Below, piece by piece: positions 1 to 8,378 of a stretch of DNA of 32,940 bases. Origin of the DNA: Bacteroidales bacterium (GTDB taxonomy: Bacteria; Bacteroidota; Bacteroidia; Bacteroidales; P3); contig JAFWQP010000089.1 in the NCBI GenBank assembly GCA_017509045.1, positions 1-32,940 on the forward strand, read 5' to 3'. Position numbers and translations under genes: made by a program. The notes under the pieces were generated by a model. That model made no database searches. It was not told the origin of the DNA and saw nothing but the letters and a program-made list of their open reading frames with translations. Every line of letters begins with the position of its first letter. The stretch's first letter is position 1.

Positions 1-36
1 ATTTTCACTTTTCACTTTTCACTTTCTCATTTTCCC
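1..36. repeat. TTTTCAC tandem repeat downstream of the histidine kinase
   Basis: The window opens with short tandem units (TTTTCAC repeated about three times, then degenerate TTTTC-rich sequence) right up to the stop codon of the histidine kinase gene. It belongs to the same class of low-complexity boundary repeats found between many other genes here. The left end of the array lies outside the window. Confidence 0.6.
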
Positions 37-1515
37 TTATCTGTTCAGCACGATACGAAACACCGTACCTTGTCCTTCGACGCTGTATTTGACAAAGATG
101 CGTCCTTTGTGGTAGTCGCGGATGATGCGCCGTGCTAGCGACAGCCCCAAGCCCCAGCCGCGCTGCTTGGTGGTGAAACCGCTGTCGAATATCTTTTTCT
201 GAATCGAAGGCGACATTCCTTTGCCGGTATCGGCAAGGTCGATATACACATGACGTGTGTCGGAAGAGACGATTACCGTGAAGGTGCCAGCGCCGTCCAT
301 AGCGTCGATGGCGTTCTTGCAGATGTTTTCAATCACCCATTCAAACAGGTATCCGTTCAGTGGCACCACAAGTTCCTCGTCAGGAAAGTTGGTGACAAAC
401 TTCACCTTGCGCGAAGCGCGAGTCTGCAAGTAGTTGATGGCGTTCTGTATGGCGGTGCAGACATTCTCTTCTTTCAGTTCGGGCACCGAGCCTATCTTCG
501 AGAATCGGTGGGTGACGGTCTCCAGCCGCTTGAGGTCTTTGTTTATCTCGGCAGAATAGGTGGCATCGAAGGTCTTTCCCTCCAGATATTGTGTCCATGC
601 CAGCAGCGACGAGATAGGCGTGCCCAGCTGGTGAGCGGTCTCCTTCGCCATGCCTACCCATATCTTGTTCTGCTCCATGGTGTGGGCGGTGCGGAAAAGG
701 ATGTACGACACAAGCAGCAGCACGCACAGCACAAACAGATACAGCAGCGGAACCCATCGCAATGCCTTCAGCAGCGGGGTGCTTTCGTAAAACAGGTAGG
801 CGCGCTCGCCGTTGGGCAGGCGAAACTCTATGGGGTCGTTCTCTTCCTCCATCTCGCACAGTTTCTCCGACAGCCGGTCGGGGGTGGCAAATTCGCGGGC
901 TGCAATGTTTCCGCTCCCTAGCACAACGCCTTGCAGGCTGTCCACCACCAGCACCGGCACAAACACCGAGTTGTTGGTGATTTCCGAGAGAAACGACTGA
1001 TTGAACCTGTCCAGCACATCGCGCAAGTCGGTATACACCTTCGACTCCTTGTAGTACAGCGTCATCGGCATTCCCCAGATGCGGTAATGGAAGGGTTCGT
1101 TGTGCGAAAACTCCTGTAGCAGCTCCCCCTCCAACTTCTGTCCTGCCAACTCGCTCGGAACGGTTATCACCGAGTCGCGGTTGGTGATGATAATGGCCGT
1201 TTCGCAGCTGTCTACGATATATCGCACATAGTCCAAGCTGAAGTCGGCATCCGCACCCATATCCCTTCGGTCGAACGAGCGGAGGATATTGGTGTACATC
1301 TCCATTTTGCGGTGCTCGTCGAGGGCAACGCTGGCAAAGAACTGTTCCGAATAGTTCACCAGTTCTGCTTTCTGGCTGATGGCGTTAGCCCACAGTTTCA
1401 CCTTCTCCTGCTCCGATTTGCGTATTTGGTTGGAGAGGTTGTTGATTTCAAAAAGGGCGAAACCTGCCAGCAGCACAGTCACTGCAATGATTATCCATTT
1501 GGCCTTCTTCATCAT
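37..1515 (-). CDS. Membrane-bound sensor histidine kinase
   Basis: A 492-residue two-component sensor kinase that should autophosphorylate on His and pass the phosphate to a response regulator; none is encoded nearby. One N-terminal membrane segment (about 7-24) and a second (about 252-275) enclose an extracytoplasmic sensing region of about 225 residues. The cytoplasmic part carries the phospho-acceptor motif AKETAHQLGTP (His295), an N-box ENICKNAIDAM, a G1 box DTGKGMS and a G2 box GWGLGLS, so the HATPase domain looks intact. No obvious HAMP linker is seen. The gene starts one base after the stop of the permease gene upstream, which implies co-transcription and translational coupling. The start MMKKAK has two adjacent ATGs. 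The signal sensed cannot be read from the sequence. Confidence 0.9.
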   Translation of the reverse strand: MMKKAKWIIIAVTVLLAGFALFEINNLSNQIRKSEQEKVKLWANAISQKAELVNYSEQFFASVALDEHRKMEMYTNILRSFDRRDMGADADFSLDYVRYIVDSCETAIIITNRDSVITVPSELAGQKLEGELLQEFSHNEPFHYRIWGMPMTLYYKESKVYTDLRDVLDRFNQSFLSEITNNSVFVPVLVVDSLQGVVLGSGNIAAREFATPDRLSEKLCEMEEENDPIEFRLPNGERAYLFYESTPLLKALRWVPLLYLFVLCVLLLVSYILFRTAHTMEQNKIWVGMAKETAHQLGTPISSLLAWTQYLEGKTFDATYSAEINKDLKRLETVTHRFSKIGSVPELKEENVCTAIQNAINYLQTRASRKVKFVTNFPDEELVVPLNGYLFEWVIENICKNAIDAMDGAGTFTVIVSSDTRHVYIDLADTGKGMSPSIQKKIFDSGFTTKQRGWGLGLSLARRIIRDYHKGRIFVKYSVEGQGTVFRIVLNR

Positions 1516-1516
1516 G

Positions 1517-2737
1517 TCAGTCGAATTTTATTGTCTTGGCGGGCTCGATATGCGAGATATAGGCGGTGGGAACCAACAGCGCCACCATGCACACCACCAA
1601 ACTGCCAACACTAATGGCAACATACGTCCAAGGGTTGAGGTCGATAGGCACATTCTCCATCATGTAGCTCGCGCTGTCGAGATGCACCAGGTGGAAACGT
1701 GCCTGCAGCCAACACAGCAGCCAAGCCACCACGTCGCCCACCACGATGCCTTTGGCGATGATGGCAGCAGACTTATACAGGAAAATCCTACGCACCGAGC
1801 GGTTGTCGGCTCCGAGGGCTTTCAATAGTCCTATGGTGGAAGTTTTCTCAAAAATCATAATCAGCAAGGCGGAGACGATGGCGACGGTGCAAACCATCAT
1901 CATGATGATGATAATAAGCACGATATTGCTGTCCAGCAGGTTCAGCCAAGCAAAGAGCGCGGGGTTCTGCTCCACCACCGTGTGCATCGTTAGGTCATAG
2001 CCCAGCTGAGCAATCACCAAACCTGCCACCTCGTCAAGCTTTCCGAAGTCGTCCACCAGCACCTCGTAGCCGCCTGCCGTCGTGCTGTCCCAGTCGTTCA
2101 GCCGCTGCACCTGCCGCAGGTCGCCCACCACATAGTGCTCGTCGAAGTCGGTGAGGTCGGTGTTGTAGATGCCGCACACCTCGAATGCCCTAGCCCTGTA
2201 GCTCTCGCCCTGCCAGAAGTAGGTGCGCACCTTGTCGCCCAAGGTTAGGTTCAGTTTGTTGGCGATAGTCTGCGACACAATCACCTCGTTCGAAGCCTTC
2301 TCCTTGGGGAAGTCGAACAGCCTGCCCTCCACCATGTTGGCGGCGAAGAAAGAGGTGTCGTAACCGCTGTCCACCCCTTTCAGCACAATGCCGTGAATCT
2401 GTTCTTCGGTCTTGATCATCCCTCCCTTGTTGGCAAAGAAGTTCAGATGTCTCACTCCCGGAGTGTGGCGTATACGCTCCACCTCGGGGCGTTCCATGCC
2501 GACAGGCATCTCCTCGTAGGTGTTGCCCATATCGTAGCTGGTCACCACCAGATGCGCCCCAAAGCCCACCACCTTCTGGCGTATCTCGCCTTGGAAGCCG
2601 CGCAAGATACTCACCGCCATCACCATTACCATCACCCCTAGGGCGATGCTGTAGGTGGCGATACGTACCAAGGGACCCGAAAAACTCTTTCGGTCCCTTG
2701 GTAAGAAACGCCGTGCGACAAAACGCTCGAAAAACAT
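1517..2737 (-). CDS. LolC/LolE-type ABC transporter permease (FtsX-like)
   Basis: A 406-residue inner-membrane permease of the FtsX/MacB superfamily, closest in layout to the LolC/E subunits that release lipoproteins from the inner membrane. It has one N-terminal membrane segment (about 24-46, rich in MV repeats), a large periplasmic MacB-PCD-like domain (about 50-265), and three C-terminal membrane segments (about 270-300, 320-345, 370-395). The first residues FERFVARRFL are typical of LolE-like proteins of Bacteroidota. Its ATPase partner is not in the window. It is followed after one base by the histidine kinase gene and preceded by a low-complexity repeat that separates it from tpiA. Lol function is inferred from the family; a macrolide- or peptide-exporter permease is less likely. 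Confidence 0.85.
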   Translation of the reverse strand: MFFERFVARRFLPRDRKSFSGPLVRIATYSIALGVMVMVMAVSILRGFQGEIRQKVVGFGAHLVVTSYDMGNTYEEMPVGMERPEVERIRHTPGVRHLNFFANKGGMIKTEEQIHGIVLKGVDSGYDTSFFAANMVEGRLFDFPKEKASNEVIVSQTIANKLNLTLGDKVRTYFWQGESYRARAFEVCGIYNTDLTDFDEHYVVGDLRQVQRLNDWDSTTAGGYEVLVDDFGKLDEVAGLVIAQLGYDLTMHTVVEQNPALFAWLNLLDSNIVLIIIIMMMVCTVAIVSALLIMIFEKTSTIGLLKALGADNRSVRRIFLYKSAAIIAKGIVVGDVVAWLLCWLQARFHLVHLDSASYMMENVPIDLNPWTYVAISVGSLVVCMVALLVPTAYISHIEPAKTIKFD

Positions 2738-2744
2738 GTTTTCA

Positions 2745-2795
2745 AACTAAAAAGTAAAAACTAAAAACTAAAACTTTTCAATTTTCAATTTTCAT
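2745..2795 (-). repeat. Composite GTTGAAA/GTTTTTA repeat between tpiA and the permease gene
   Basis: Read in the direction of the flanking genes, the gap holds units of (A)ATTGAAA followed by units of GTTTTTA/ACTTTTTA. The same order is found in at least four other gaps (3594-3657, 10567-10630, 12747-12870, 13166-13262). It fills nearly the whole 62-base space between the two coding regions. Confidence 0.75.
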
Positions 2796-2799
2796 CTTA

Positions 2800-3561
2800 T
2801 CAAAACGCTTCCGCGATGGCGACAAAGTCGTCAGCCTTCAGCGAGGCGCCGCCAATCAGGCCGCCGTCCACGTCGGGGTTGGCAAACAGCTCTTTGGCGT
2901 TCGAAGGCTTGCAGCTGCCGCCGTAGAGAATGCTGGTCTCGTCAGCCACCTCCTTGCCGTATTTCTCGGCAATCAGTCCGCGGATAAAGGCGTGCATCTC
3001 CTGTGCCTGCTCGGGAGTGGCGGTCTTGCCGGTGCCGATAGCCCACACGGGTTCGTAGGCAATCACGATGTCGGCAAATTGCTCGGCAGTGAGGTGGAAC
3101 AAGCCGTCCTCAATCTGTCTTTTCACCACATCAAACTGCTTGCCGGCCTCGCGCTCTTCCAGCACCTCGCCGCAGCACACTATAGGTCTGATATTATGCG
3201 CCAGCAGTTGGTTCACCTTGGCGGCAACGATAGCGTCAGTTTCGTGATAGTAGGCGCGACGCTCGCTGTGACCCACTATGCAGTAGTCCAGCTCCATCGA
3301 CTCCAGCATCTCGGCCGACACCTCGCCCGTGTAGGCACCCTTCTCCTGGTCGCTCACATTCTGTGCGCCCACGGCGAAATAGCTGTCGTCGCCATAGTCG
3401 CTCACCATCTCCAAGTAAGGGAACGGCGGGCAGATAATCATACGTGTGTTGGCATCCAGTGTCACCTGTTCCAACTTGTCCATAATGCCGCTGACCAAGT
3501 CGTCAGCCTCACTGAAAGTCTTGTTCATCTTCCAGTTTCCTGCTACAATGTGTTTTCTCAT
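2800..3561 (-). CDS. tpiA: Triosephosphate isomerase
   Basis: Cytoplasmic glycolytic enzyme interconverting dihydroxyacetone phosphate and glyceraldehyde 3-phosphate. The 253-residue length is normal. Catalytic residues are visible: Asn9 and Lys11 in AGNWKMN, His98 in IVGHSERR, and Glu170 in the signature [11 protein letters not shown]. The phosphate-binding GG motif appears near the end ([10 protein letters not shown]). The start is fixed by the conserved N-terminus [11 protein letters not shown]. Both flanks are low-complexity composite repeats, so no promoter or Shine-Dalgarno sequence could be recognised. It lies between a TlpA-like redox protein and a LolE-like permease, all leftward; expression from the upstream genes is likely. 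Confidence 0.98.
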   Translation of the reverse strand: MRKHIVAGNWKMNKTFSEADDLVSGIMDKLEQVTLDANTRMIICPPFPYLEMVSDYGDDSYFAVGAQNVSDQEKGAYTGEVSAEMLESMELDYCIVGHSERRAYYHETDAIVAAKVNQLLAHNIRPIVCCGEVLEEREAGKQFDVVKRQIEDGLFHLTAEQFADIVIAYEPVWAIGTGKTATPEQAQEMHAFIRGLIAEKYGKEVADETSILYGGSCKPSNAKELFANPDVDGGLIGGASLKADDFVAIAEAF

Positions 3562-3593
3562 AGTCGTAATATTTTAATTGTTATTGTTATAAT

Positions 3594-3657
3594 AAAGTAA
3601 AAACTAAAAAGTAAAAACTAAAACTTTCAACTTTCAACTTTCAACTTTTCATTTTCT
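3594..3657 (-). repeat. Composite repeat between the TlpA-like gene and tpiA
   Basis: In gene direction it runs as GTTGAAA units (about four) followed by GTTTTTACTTTTTA-type units. It has the same polarity and order as the copy at 2745-2795. It overlaps the end of the upstream coding region by a few bases, so the repeat-like sequence also encodes the last residues and stop of that gene. Confidence 0.75.
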
Positions 3658-5091
3658 CAGTTCTTCATATCGTTTCAAGAATGGTAGTATCGACTTTGTG
3701 GGCAGCACCTTGTTCATGATAATCCTCCGCTCCTCATTCAAGATAATCATCGTGGGTGCGCCATGCACGTTATAAGCCTCCTGATAGTCGATATTCACGT
3801 TGCTGCCGCCCACATTCACAAAGGGCAGACGGTGCTCGCGCACATAGCGTTTCCACTTCTCCACGTCCGCCTCGTAGCCTACGGCATACACCTCGAAAAT
3901 CTTGTTCCCCGCCGCCGACAGCGAGTCGTACAGCTCCTTCAGTGTCTCAGTCTGTTCCTGACAGTGGTGGCAGTCGGGGTCCCAGAACCAAAGGATAACA
4001 TATTTCTGTGGGAATCTATGCGACGAAATCCAGTCCTTCGGGTCTGCCGACTGGTTGGTGTCGGCCATCCACAGCTCCGCTCCCCGTGCGCCGATGAGCG
4101 ACTTCTCCAAAAACTCCGCGCTCTGCCGCTTATTCGTTATCTCGCTCTGCGTTGCCCAGCCGCACTTGCCCGTCAGATAATACTGCCTCACCAAGTAGCA
4201 CCACACCGCATCCCAGCCTATATTCTTCGTCGACCGGTAATATCTAGGCATAATGTAGTCCATGAAGTAACGCATCATAAGCGTATCTTTCTCAATCTTA
4301 TGCAGTATATTGTCGGCATACTTGCATATCGTATCCTTATCGGCACGATACAACGCCCCGAAAAAGTAGTAGTTCATCTTATTAAACAGGTCGGGGGTAT
4401 ACACCAAACTGTGGTCCGTCAGATCCACTCCATCCCAGTAATGCTCAAGATAATAGGCCGTTTTGTCGCCCACCTCCTCTGGCACCTCGGGGCCGCTCAT
4501 CATCTTCGCCAGTTGGATATAGCGATACTGCTTATTCTGCTCAAAATAGGTGTTTTCAAAATCCACCATCTCCTTGGTCAACAGTTTTCTGTCCTGCTCA
4601 GCCTCTTCCTTTACTTTAGCATCAGCCGACTTCATCCGCTGCTCGATGTCGCGCATTCTGCGCTTCGCCTCATTCTCCTTGTTGATGCAGGTAAACATCA
4701 CCTGGTTGGCAGCCGACCCCACCACATTACGCTGCGGGTCGGGCACCTCGTGTTGCGCGGTGAGGTAAATGGTGAACCGCTGGCTCCCGTCGATAGTGAA
4801 ATCGATGATGCTCTTCTTCGCATCCTTTTGCATCAGGGCATAGATGCCCGTCTCCCATTTGCCTTTGCCCACGAACCTATACGAGTCTTTCACATCCTTG
4901 ACTGTGCGCCGACACACCTTGGCGCTGTCCATCACTATAAACTGGTCGCGGAAATGCTGCCCGATATACAGCACGCTGTCGGGCTGCCCCTCCTTAGGTA
5001 TAACAAACGTCATCTCATATTTCTGCGCCTCCACCCGTGGGATAAAGAGGGTAAGAAGCAAAATGATTATCGAAATAGGTTTTATTGTCAT
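3649..5091 (-). CDS. DUF5106/TlpA-like thioredoxin-fold protein, exported
   Basis: A 480-residue protein, taking the start at MTIKPISIIILLL, which opens a signal peptide ending near VEAQ; an in-frame ATG 72 bases further upstream would bury that signal. The N-terminal part (about 24-120) resembles DUF4369-type beta domains. A charged helical region (about 135-190) and a DUF5106-like segment (GVDLTDHSLVYTPDLFNK) follow. The C-terminal third is a thioredoxin/AhpC-TSA fold with the redox motif C374-H-H-C377 in WFWDPDCHHC and the cis-Pro loop GAPTMIIL. Family members are periplasmic or outer-membrane-associated thiol-disulfide reductases common in Bacteroidota. It starts 37 bases after the barrel-protein gene and precedes tpiA. 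The substrate is unknown. Confidence 0.88.
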   Translation of the reverse strand: MTIKPISIIILLLTLFIPRVEAQKYEMTFVIPKEGQPDSVLYIGQHFRDQFIVMDSAKVCRRTVKDVKDSYRFVGKGKWETGIYALMQKDAKKSIIDFTIDGSQRFTIYLTAQHEVPDPQRNVVGSAANQVMFTCINKENEAKRRMRDIEQRMKSADAKVKEEAEQDRKLLTKEMVDFENTYFEQNKQYRYIQLAKMMSGPEVPEEVGDKTAYYLEHYWDGVDLTDHSLVYTPDLFNKMNYYFFGALYRADKDTICKYADNILHKIEKDTLMMRYFMDYIMPRYYRSTKNIGWDAVWCYLVRQYYLTGKCGWATQSEITNKRQSAEFLEKSLIGARGAELWMADTNQSADPKDWISSHRFPQKYVILWFWDPDCHHCQEQTETLKELYDSLSAAGNKIFEVYAVGYEADVEKWKRYVREHRLPFVNVGGSNVNIDYQEAYNVHGAPTMIILNEERRIIMNKVLPTKSILPFLKRYEELRK

Positions 5092-5128
5092 AATCAGTTT
5101 TTTGTTTGGTTGTATATAAAGTGTTAGT

Positions 5129-6340
5129 TTACTTATATCGGTCAAGTATAAAATCTGCCACAACTATAATGGCCATATTGTCCGTCATTTCCGGCAGCCG
5201 ATAGCTGGCAGACTCTGGACATATCTGGTACGCCACCCCAAAGCCCACATCCAGCAATCCCCAGTGTACCAATCGGTCGAAACCTGTGGCAGGCTCCAGC
5301 AGCCCCTTGTAGGGCGCTTGGAGCAGAAGGCCGTCCCTCATTATACCTCCTATATCATTTTGCTCTAGCAGGTGGCCCCACATGGCGTTAAGCTGAAGGA
5401 AGGGACGAGGCGACGACCACGAACACTCCCACAGCGGCAGCGGCGCAGTGTAGTTCAGGCAGATATGGGCGAAAATGTTGGCGGTAAATGTATTGGGGCG
5501 GACAGTGAGAAACGTGTTCTTGAAGAAGTAGGTGGAATACGCCGTGCCCGAAAGGTCGAACATGCGGCTGTAAGGAGCTTCAATGGAGGCAAAACCTGTT
5601 TGGCCATAAAGGTGCAGCCCGCTCTGGCCTAGGTCACTGTCGTATTGCGCCAGTACTTGGTAGTAGAGGCGGGTTATTTCTCCGGTCGACCTTCCGGCAC
5701 GAAGATAAAGGGTGGCGCTCTTTTTCCAATCAAGGCGTGCGTACAGCTCTGTAAATGCTGTCCATTCTTTTTTGATTCCCCCTTCGCGTGCTGGGTAGTA
5801 AACTCCTCGACTGTCAAAACGGAGGTCCTCAAAGGTTCGCCGACCACCTATCTGCATCTTTAATCCCCGCAGAGGGGTGAAAAACACATCCAATCCGCCT
5901 CCCTTCACGCCCGAATAGCGCGAAGTGACTATACCGTTGTTGAGCGAAGGGGTGAGCATGCGGTATTCGCCCAGCTGCCGCGAGGCAGCGCGCTCCAAGT
6001 CGTTGTACGCCCACATTCCCAGCCTCACCGAGTGCTCTCCGGGCAGCCTCAGATATGCGCCCATGCCGTATTTCCAAGCATGGTCGCCCGTACCGTACGC
6101 CACGTATGGCGACAACGTCCATTGCCCGAACGCCTTGCGCTGCTGTGCCGCCGTCTGGCTGGGAGAAACCCACAGGACGCCCAGCTCCAAGCGCGACCGC
6201 TCGTACATATTAAAGTTATACAGGCGGTCGGCATTCAGATACAGCGCATTGGGCGCGTCGTAGCGCGTCAGCCGTATGCTTTGTGCCCCCAGCTGGAGGG
6301 TGGGGAGAAGCAGTAGAGATATGAGCCACCTTTTAGACAT
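5129..6340 (-). CDS. Putative outer-membrane beta-barrel protein, DUF5686-like C-terminal domain
   Basis: A 403-residue exported protein. The start MSKRWLISLLLLPTLQLGAQ is chosen because it gives a clean signal peptide and follows a TATATTTG -7 box by about 25 bases; a longer reading frame extends 69 codons upstream but crosses the promoter. The mature part alternates aromatic and polar residues in beta-strand patterns throughout. It ends with a strand-rich tail ending DFILDRYK. Segments such as YVAYGTGDHAWKYG and LLEPATGFDRL recall the barrel half of DUF5686 proteins, without their N-terminal carboxypeptidase-regulatory domain. The function is unknown. It is the first gene of the leftward run and probably co-transcribed with the TlpA-like gene. 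The family assignment is by eye and moderately sure; the membrane-barrel call is firmer. Confidence 0.6.
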   Translation of the reverse strand: MSKRWLISLLLLPTLQLGAQSIRLTRYDAPNALYLNADRLYNFNMYERSRLELGVLWVSPSQTAAQQRKAFGQWTLSPYVAYGTGDHAWKYGMGAYLRLPGEHSVRLGMWAYNDLERAASRQLGEYRMLTPSLNNGIVTSRYSGVKGGGLDVFFTPLRGLKMQIGGRRTFEDLRFDSRGVYYPAREGGIKKEWTAFTELYARLDWKKSATLYLRAGRSTGEITRLYYQVLAQYDSDLGQSGLHLYGQTGFASIEAPYSRMFDLSGTAYSTYFFKNTFLTVRPNTFTANIFAHICLNYTAPLPLWECSWSSPRPFLQLNAMWGHLLEQNDIGGIMRDGLLLQAPYKGLLEPATGFDRLVHWGLLDVGFGVAYQICPESASYRLPEMTDNMAIIVVADFILDRYK

Positions 6341-6365
6341 AGTAGGTACACACAAATGCAAAATG

Positions 6366-6373
6366 CAAATATA
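6366..6373 (-). promoter_or_regulatory. Bacteroidota-type -7 box for the barrel-protein operon
   Basis: The leftward strand reads TATATTTG, matching TAnnTTTG. It lies about 25 bases before the chosen ATG at 6340, giving a short leader. No good TTTG -33 box is seen at the usual distance. Confidence 0.5.
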
Positions 6374-6620
6374 CGCATTTTTTTTTGATTGATACACCGA
6401 AATGCGAAAAATAAACCATACCCACCACAATGCCACCATATTAACAATGAAACCCCAGCCCGAAAAAAGTGACAAAACAGACCTCACACACGATATGTGA
6501 GGCGAAAAATGAAACCCGTAAAACTCCCCAAATACATCTCCATCCACACCCTTTCACCCACCGATTGAAGTGCAATTTCAGCCTGCCTATTTCAACCATC
6601 ACTTTTTTACTTATCCTATC

Positions 6621-6711
6621 GTTATACCTTAGTTATACTTTAGTTATACCTTAGTTATTCTATATATAATAGTATAACTAAGGTATAACTAAAGTATAAC
6701 TAAGGTATAAC
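6621..6711. repeat. Long palindrome built of 11-base units (copy 1)
   Basis: Two perfect 38-base arms (6621-6658 and 6674-6711) surround a 15-base AT-rich spacer. Each arm is about three and a half copies of an 11-base unit, ATAACTAAGGT, the middle copy reading ATAACTAAAGT. A related copy lies at 25439-25552. The two gene starts face away from it on either side, so it is not placed like a terminator. No coding potential was seen. Confidence 0.9.
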
Positions 6712-6846
6712 TATAAAAGCATATTATGAGGAAAAAGATGGGTTAAAATGCAGTTTTTTAGGGTCGAGGAGGTCGGTGAAAGGTGGTAAATTTCATAAAT
6801 TTTAATTTTTGTAAGGGTTTGTAGGCGTTATTTCAAAAAAAAAATG

Positions 6847-6854
6847 TATCTTTG
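6847..6854 (+). promoter_or_regulatory. -7 box of the lpdA promoter
   Basis: TATCTTTG matches TAnnTTTG and lies about 65 bases before the lpdA start. A TTTG at 6818-6821 could be the -33 box, but its spacing of 25 bases is longer than usual. Confidence 0.55.
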
Positions 6855-6918
6855 CAAATTGTTATTTGAACAAACGTTAATTATGATTATAATATAATAT
6901 ATACAAATACTGAAAGAT

Positions 6919-8313
6919 ATGAACTACGACCTTATCGTTATCGGAAGCGGCCCTGGGGGCTACGTGGCAGCTGTGAAGGCATCGCAGCTGGGAATGAAGA
7001 CTGCCGTTGTGGAACGTGAGAACTTGGGCGGCATCTGCCTCAACTGGGGCTGCATACCTACCAAGGCACTGCTGAAGAGCGCGCAAGTGTATAACTATAT
7101 CGGCCATGCCGCCAATTACGGGGTGGGTGCGCAACCCGCTGTCGCTGATTTGTCCGCTATGGTGCAGCGCAGTCGAGGGGTGGCAGAGACGATGAGCAAG
7201 GGCGTTCAGTTTCTGCTGAAGAAGAACAACGTGGATGTCATCATGGGCACCGGCAAGGTGCTGCCCGACCACAAGGTGGCAGTGACCGACGCCGAGGGCA
7301 ACGTGACTGAGTATGAGGCAAAGCACATTATCATCGCCACGGGCGCACGCAGCAAGGTGATGCCCAGTATGCCGCAGGATGGCAAACGAATTATCGGCTA
7401 CCGTGAGGCTATGACGCTGCCCTTCATGCCTAAGAGCATGGTGGTGTGCGGCAGCGGTGCCATCGGCAGCGAGTTTGCCTTCTTCTATCAGAGCATCGGC
7501 GTGCAGGTGACGCTGGTAGAGTTTATGCCACAGATTCTTCCCAACGAGGATGAGGACACCGCCAGCCAGATCAGCCGCAGTTTCCGCAAGATGGGCATGA
7601 AGGTGATGGCGAGCGCAAGCGTGGAGAAGGTGGATGTGGATGGTGATATGTGCCATGTGACCATCAAGGATATGAAGAAGAATACTGAGACGGTGGTGGA
7701 CTGCGACGTGGTGCTGAGTGCCGTGGGTGTGGTGACCAACTTGGAGGGCATAGGCCTCGAAGAGACGGGCATCGCCTTTGAGCGTGGCAAGATTACTGTC
7801 GACGATTACTATCAGACCAACGTGCCGGGATATTATGCCATAGGCGACGTGGTGCACGGCCCTGCTCTGGCACATGTGGCTAGCGCTGAGGCCATCTGCT
7901 GTGTGGAGCACATTGCAGGCCATGAGCCTAAGAAGGTTAACTATACCAATATTCCTGGCTGCACCTACACGACACCCGAGGTGGCCAGCGTGGGCCTGAC
8001 CGAGAAGAAGGCTTTGGAGGCCGGCAAAGAGATATTGGTCGGCAAGTTCTTCTTCAAGGCGAGCGGCAAGGCGACGGCGGCAGGCAATACCGACGGCTTT
8101 ATCAAGATGATAATCGACAAGAATACCGACGAGATATTAGGCTGCCACATGTGTGGTGACAATGTGACGGAGATGATTGCCAGCATCGTGGTGGCACGCG
8201 AGAACGGACTTACCGCCAAGCAGGTGGCAGGTGCCATCCATCCCCACCCCACGATGAGCGAAGCTGTGATGGAGGCTATTGAGGCTGCCTACGGTTGCGC
8301 CATACATGGTTGA
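6919..8313 (+). CDS. lpdA: Dihydrolipoyl dehydrogenase
   Basis: A 464-residue flavoprotein (E3 of 2-oxoacid dehydrogenase or glycine-cleavage complexes) that reoxidises dihydrolipoamide with NAD+. It has the FAD-binding motif GSGPGGY (9-15), the redox disulfide in GGICLNWGCIPTK (Cys40, Cys45), an NAD-binding GSGAIGSEF motif (about 184-192), the FAD contact YYAIGDV, and the C-terminal HPHPTMSE active-site pair (His443, Glu448). Length and order of domains are normal. It has its own promoter upstream. No E1, E2 or lipoyl synthesis genes are adjacent, so which complex it serves cannot be told here. Confidence 0.97.
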   Translation: MNYDLIVIGSGPGGYVAAVKASQLGMKTAVVERENLGGICLNWGCIPTKALLKSAQVYNYIGHAANYGVGAQPAVADLSAMVQRSRGVAETMSKGVQFLLKKNNVDVIMGTGKVLPDHKVAVTDAEGNVTEYEAKHIIIATGARSKVMPSMPQDGKRIIGYREAMTLPFMPKSMVVCGSGAIGSEFAFFYQSIGVQVTLVEFMPQILPNEDEDTASQISRSFRKMGMKVMASASVEKVDVDGDMCHVTIKDMKKNTETVVDCDVVLSAVGVVTNLEGIGLEETGIAFERGKITVDDYYQTNVPGYYAIGDVVHGPALAHVASAEAICCVEHIAGHEPKKVNYTNIPGCTYTTPEVASVGLTEKKALEAGKEILVGKFFFKASGKATAAGNTDGFIKMIIDKNTDEILGCHMCGDNVTEMIASIVVARENGLTAKQVAGAIHPHPTMSEAVMEAIEAAYGCAIHG

Positions 8314-8340
8314 TTTTGGATACCTTAATATAATATCAAA

Positions 8341-8359
8341 CTTTAAAGTTTCTTTAAAG
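8341..8359 (+). promoter_or_regulatory. Repeated palindromic octamer CTTTAAAG upstream of the DUF4236-like gene
   Basis: CTTTAAAG at 8341-8348 and 8352-8359, separated by TTT. Each octamer is self-complementary, so the pair can form an 8-base hairpin or act as two operator half-sites. It lies 20 bases before the ATG at 8379. The role is unknown. Confidence 0.3.
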
Positions 8360-8378
8360 AGTAATAATCTAATCAGTT

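Larger units (their letters stand above)
6341..6918. other. Divergent intergenic region with promoters and a long palindrome
   Basis: This 578-base gap separates the leftward barrel gene from lpdA. It holds a leftward -7 box (6366-6373), a 7-base hairpin (CCTCACA 6482-6488 with TGTGAGG 6496-6502), the 38-base-arm palindrome (6621-6711) and the rightward lpdA promoter (6847-6854). No conserved coding sequence was recognised; the short open frames lack plausible protein character. Confidence 0.7.

Noticed and set aside
3763-5127. Long rightward open frame of 454 codons opposite the TlpA-like gene
   Set aside because: It is a mirror of the leftward gene, rich in His/Leu/Arg without domain character. 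The opposite strand has a signal peptide, a CxxC thioredoxin motif and a DUF5106-like segment.
6621-6711. Long palindrome as a transcription terminator
   Set aside because: It lies between divergent gene starts, is AT-rich and lacks a T-run. The second copy has the same placement.
6877-7923. Leftward open frame of 348 codons opposite lpdA
   Set aside because: Very His-rich composition and no recognisable domain; lpdA on the other strand is complete and unmistakable.
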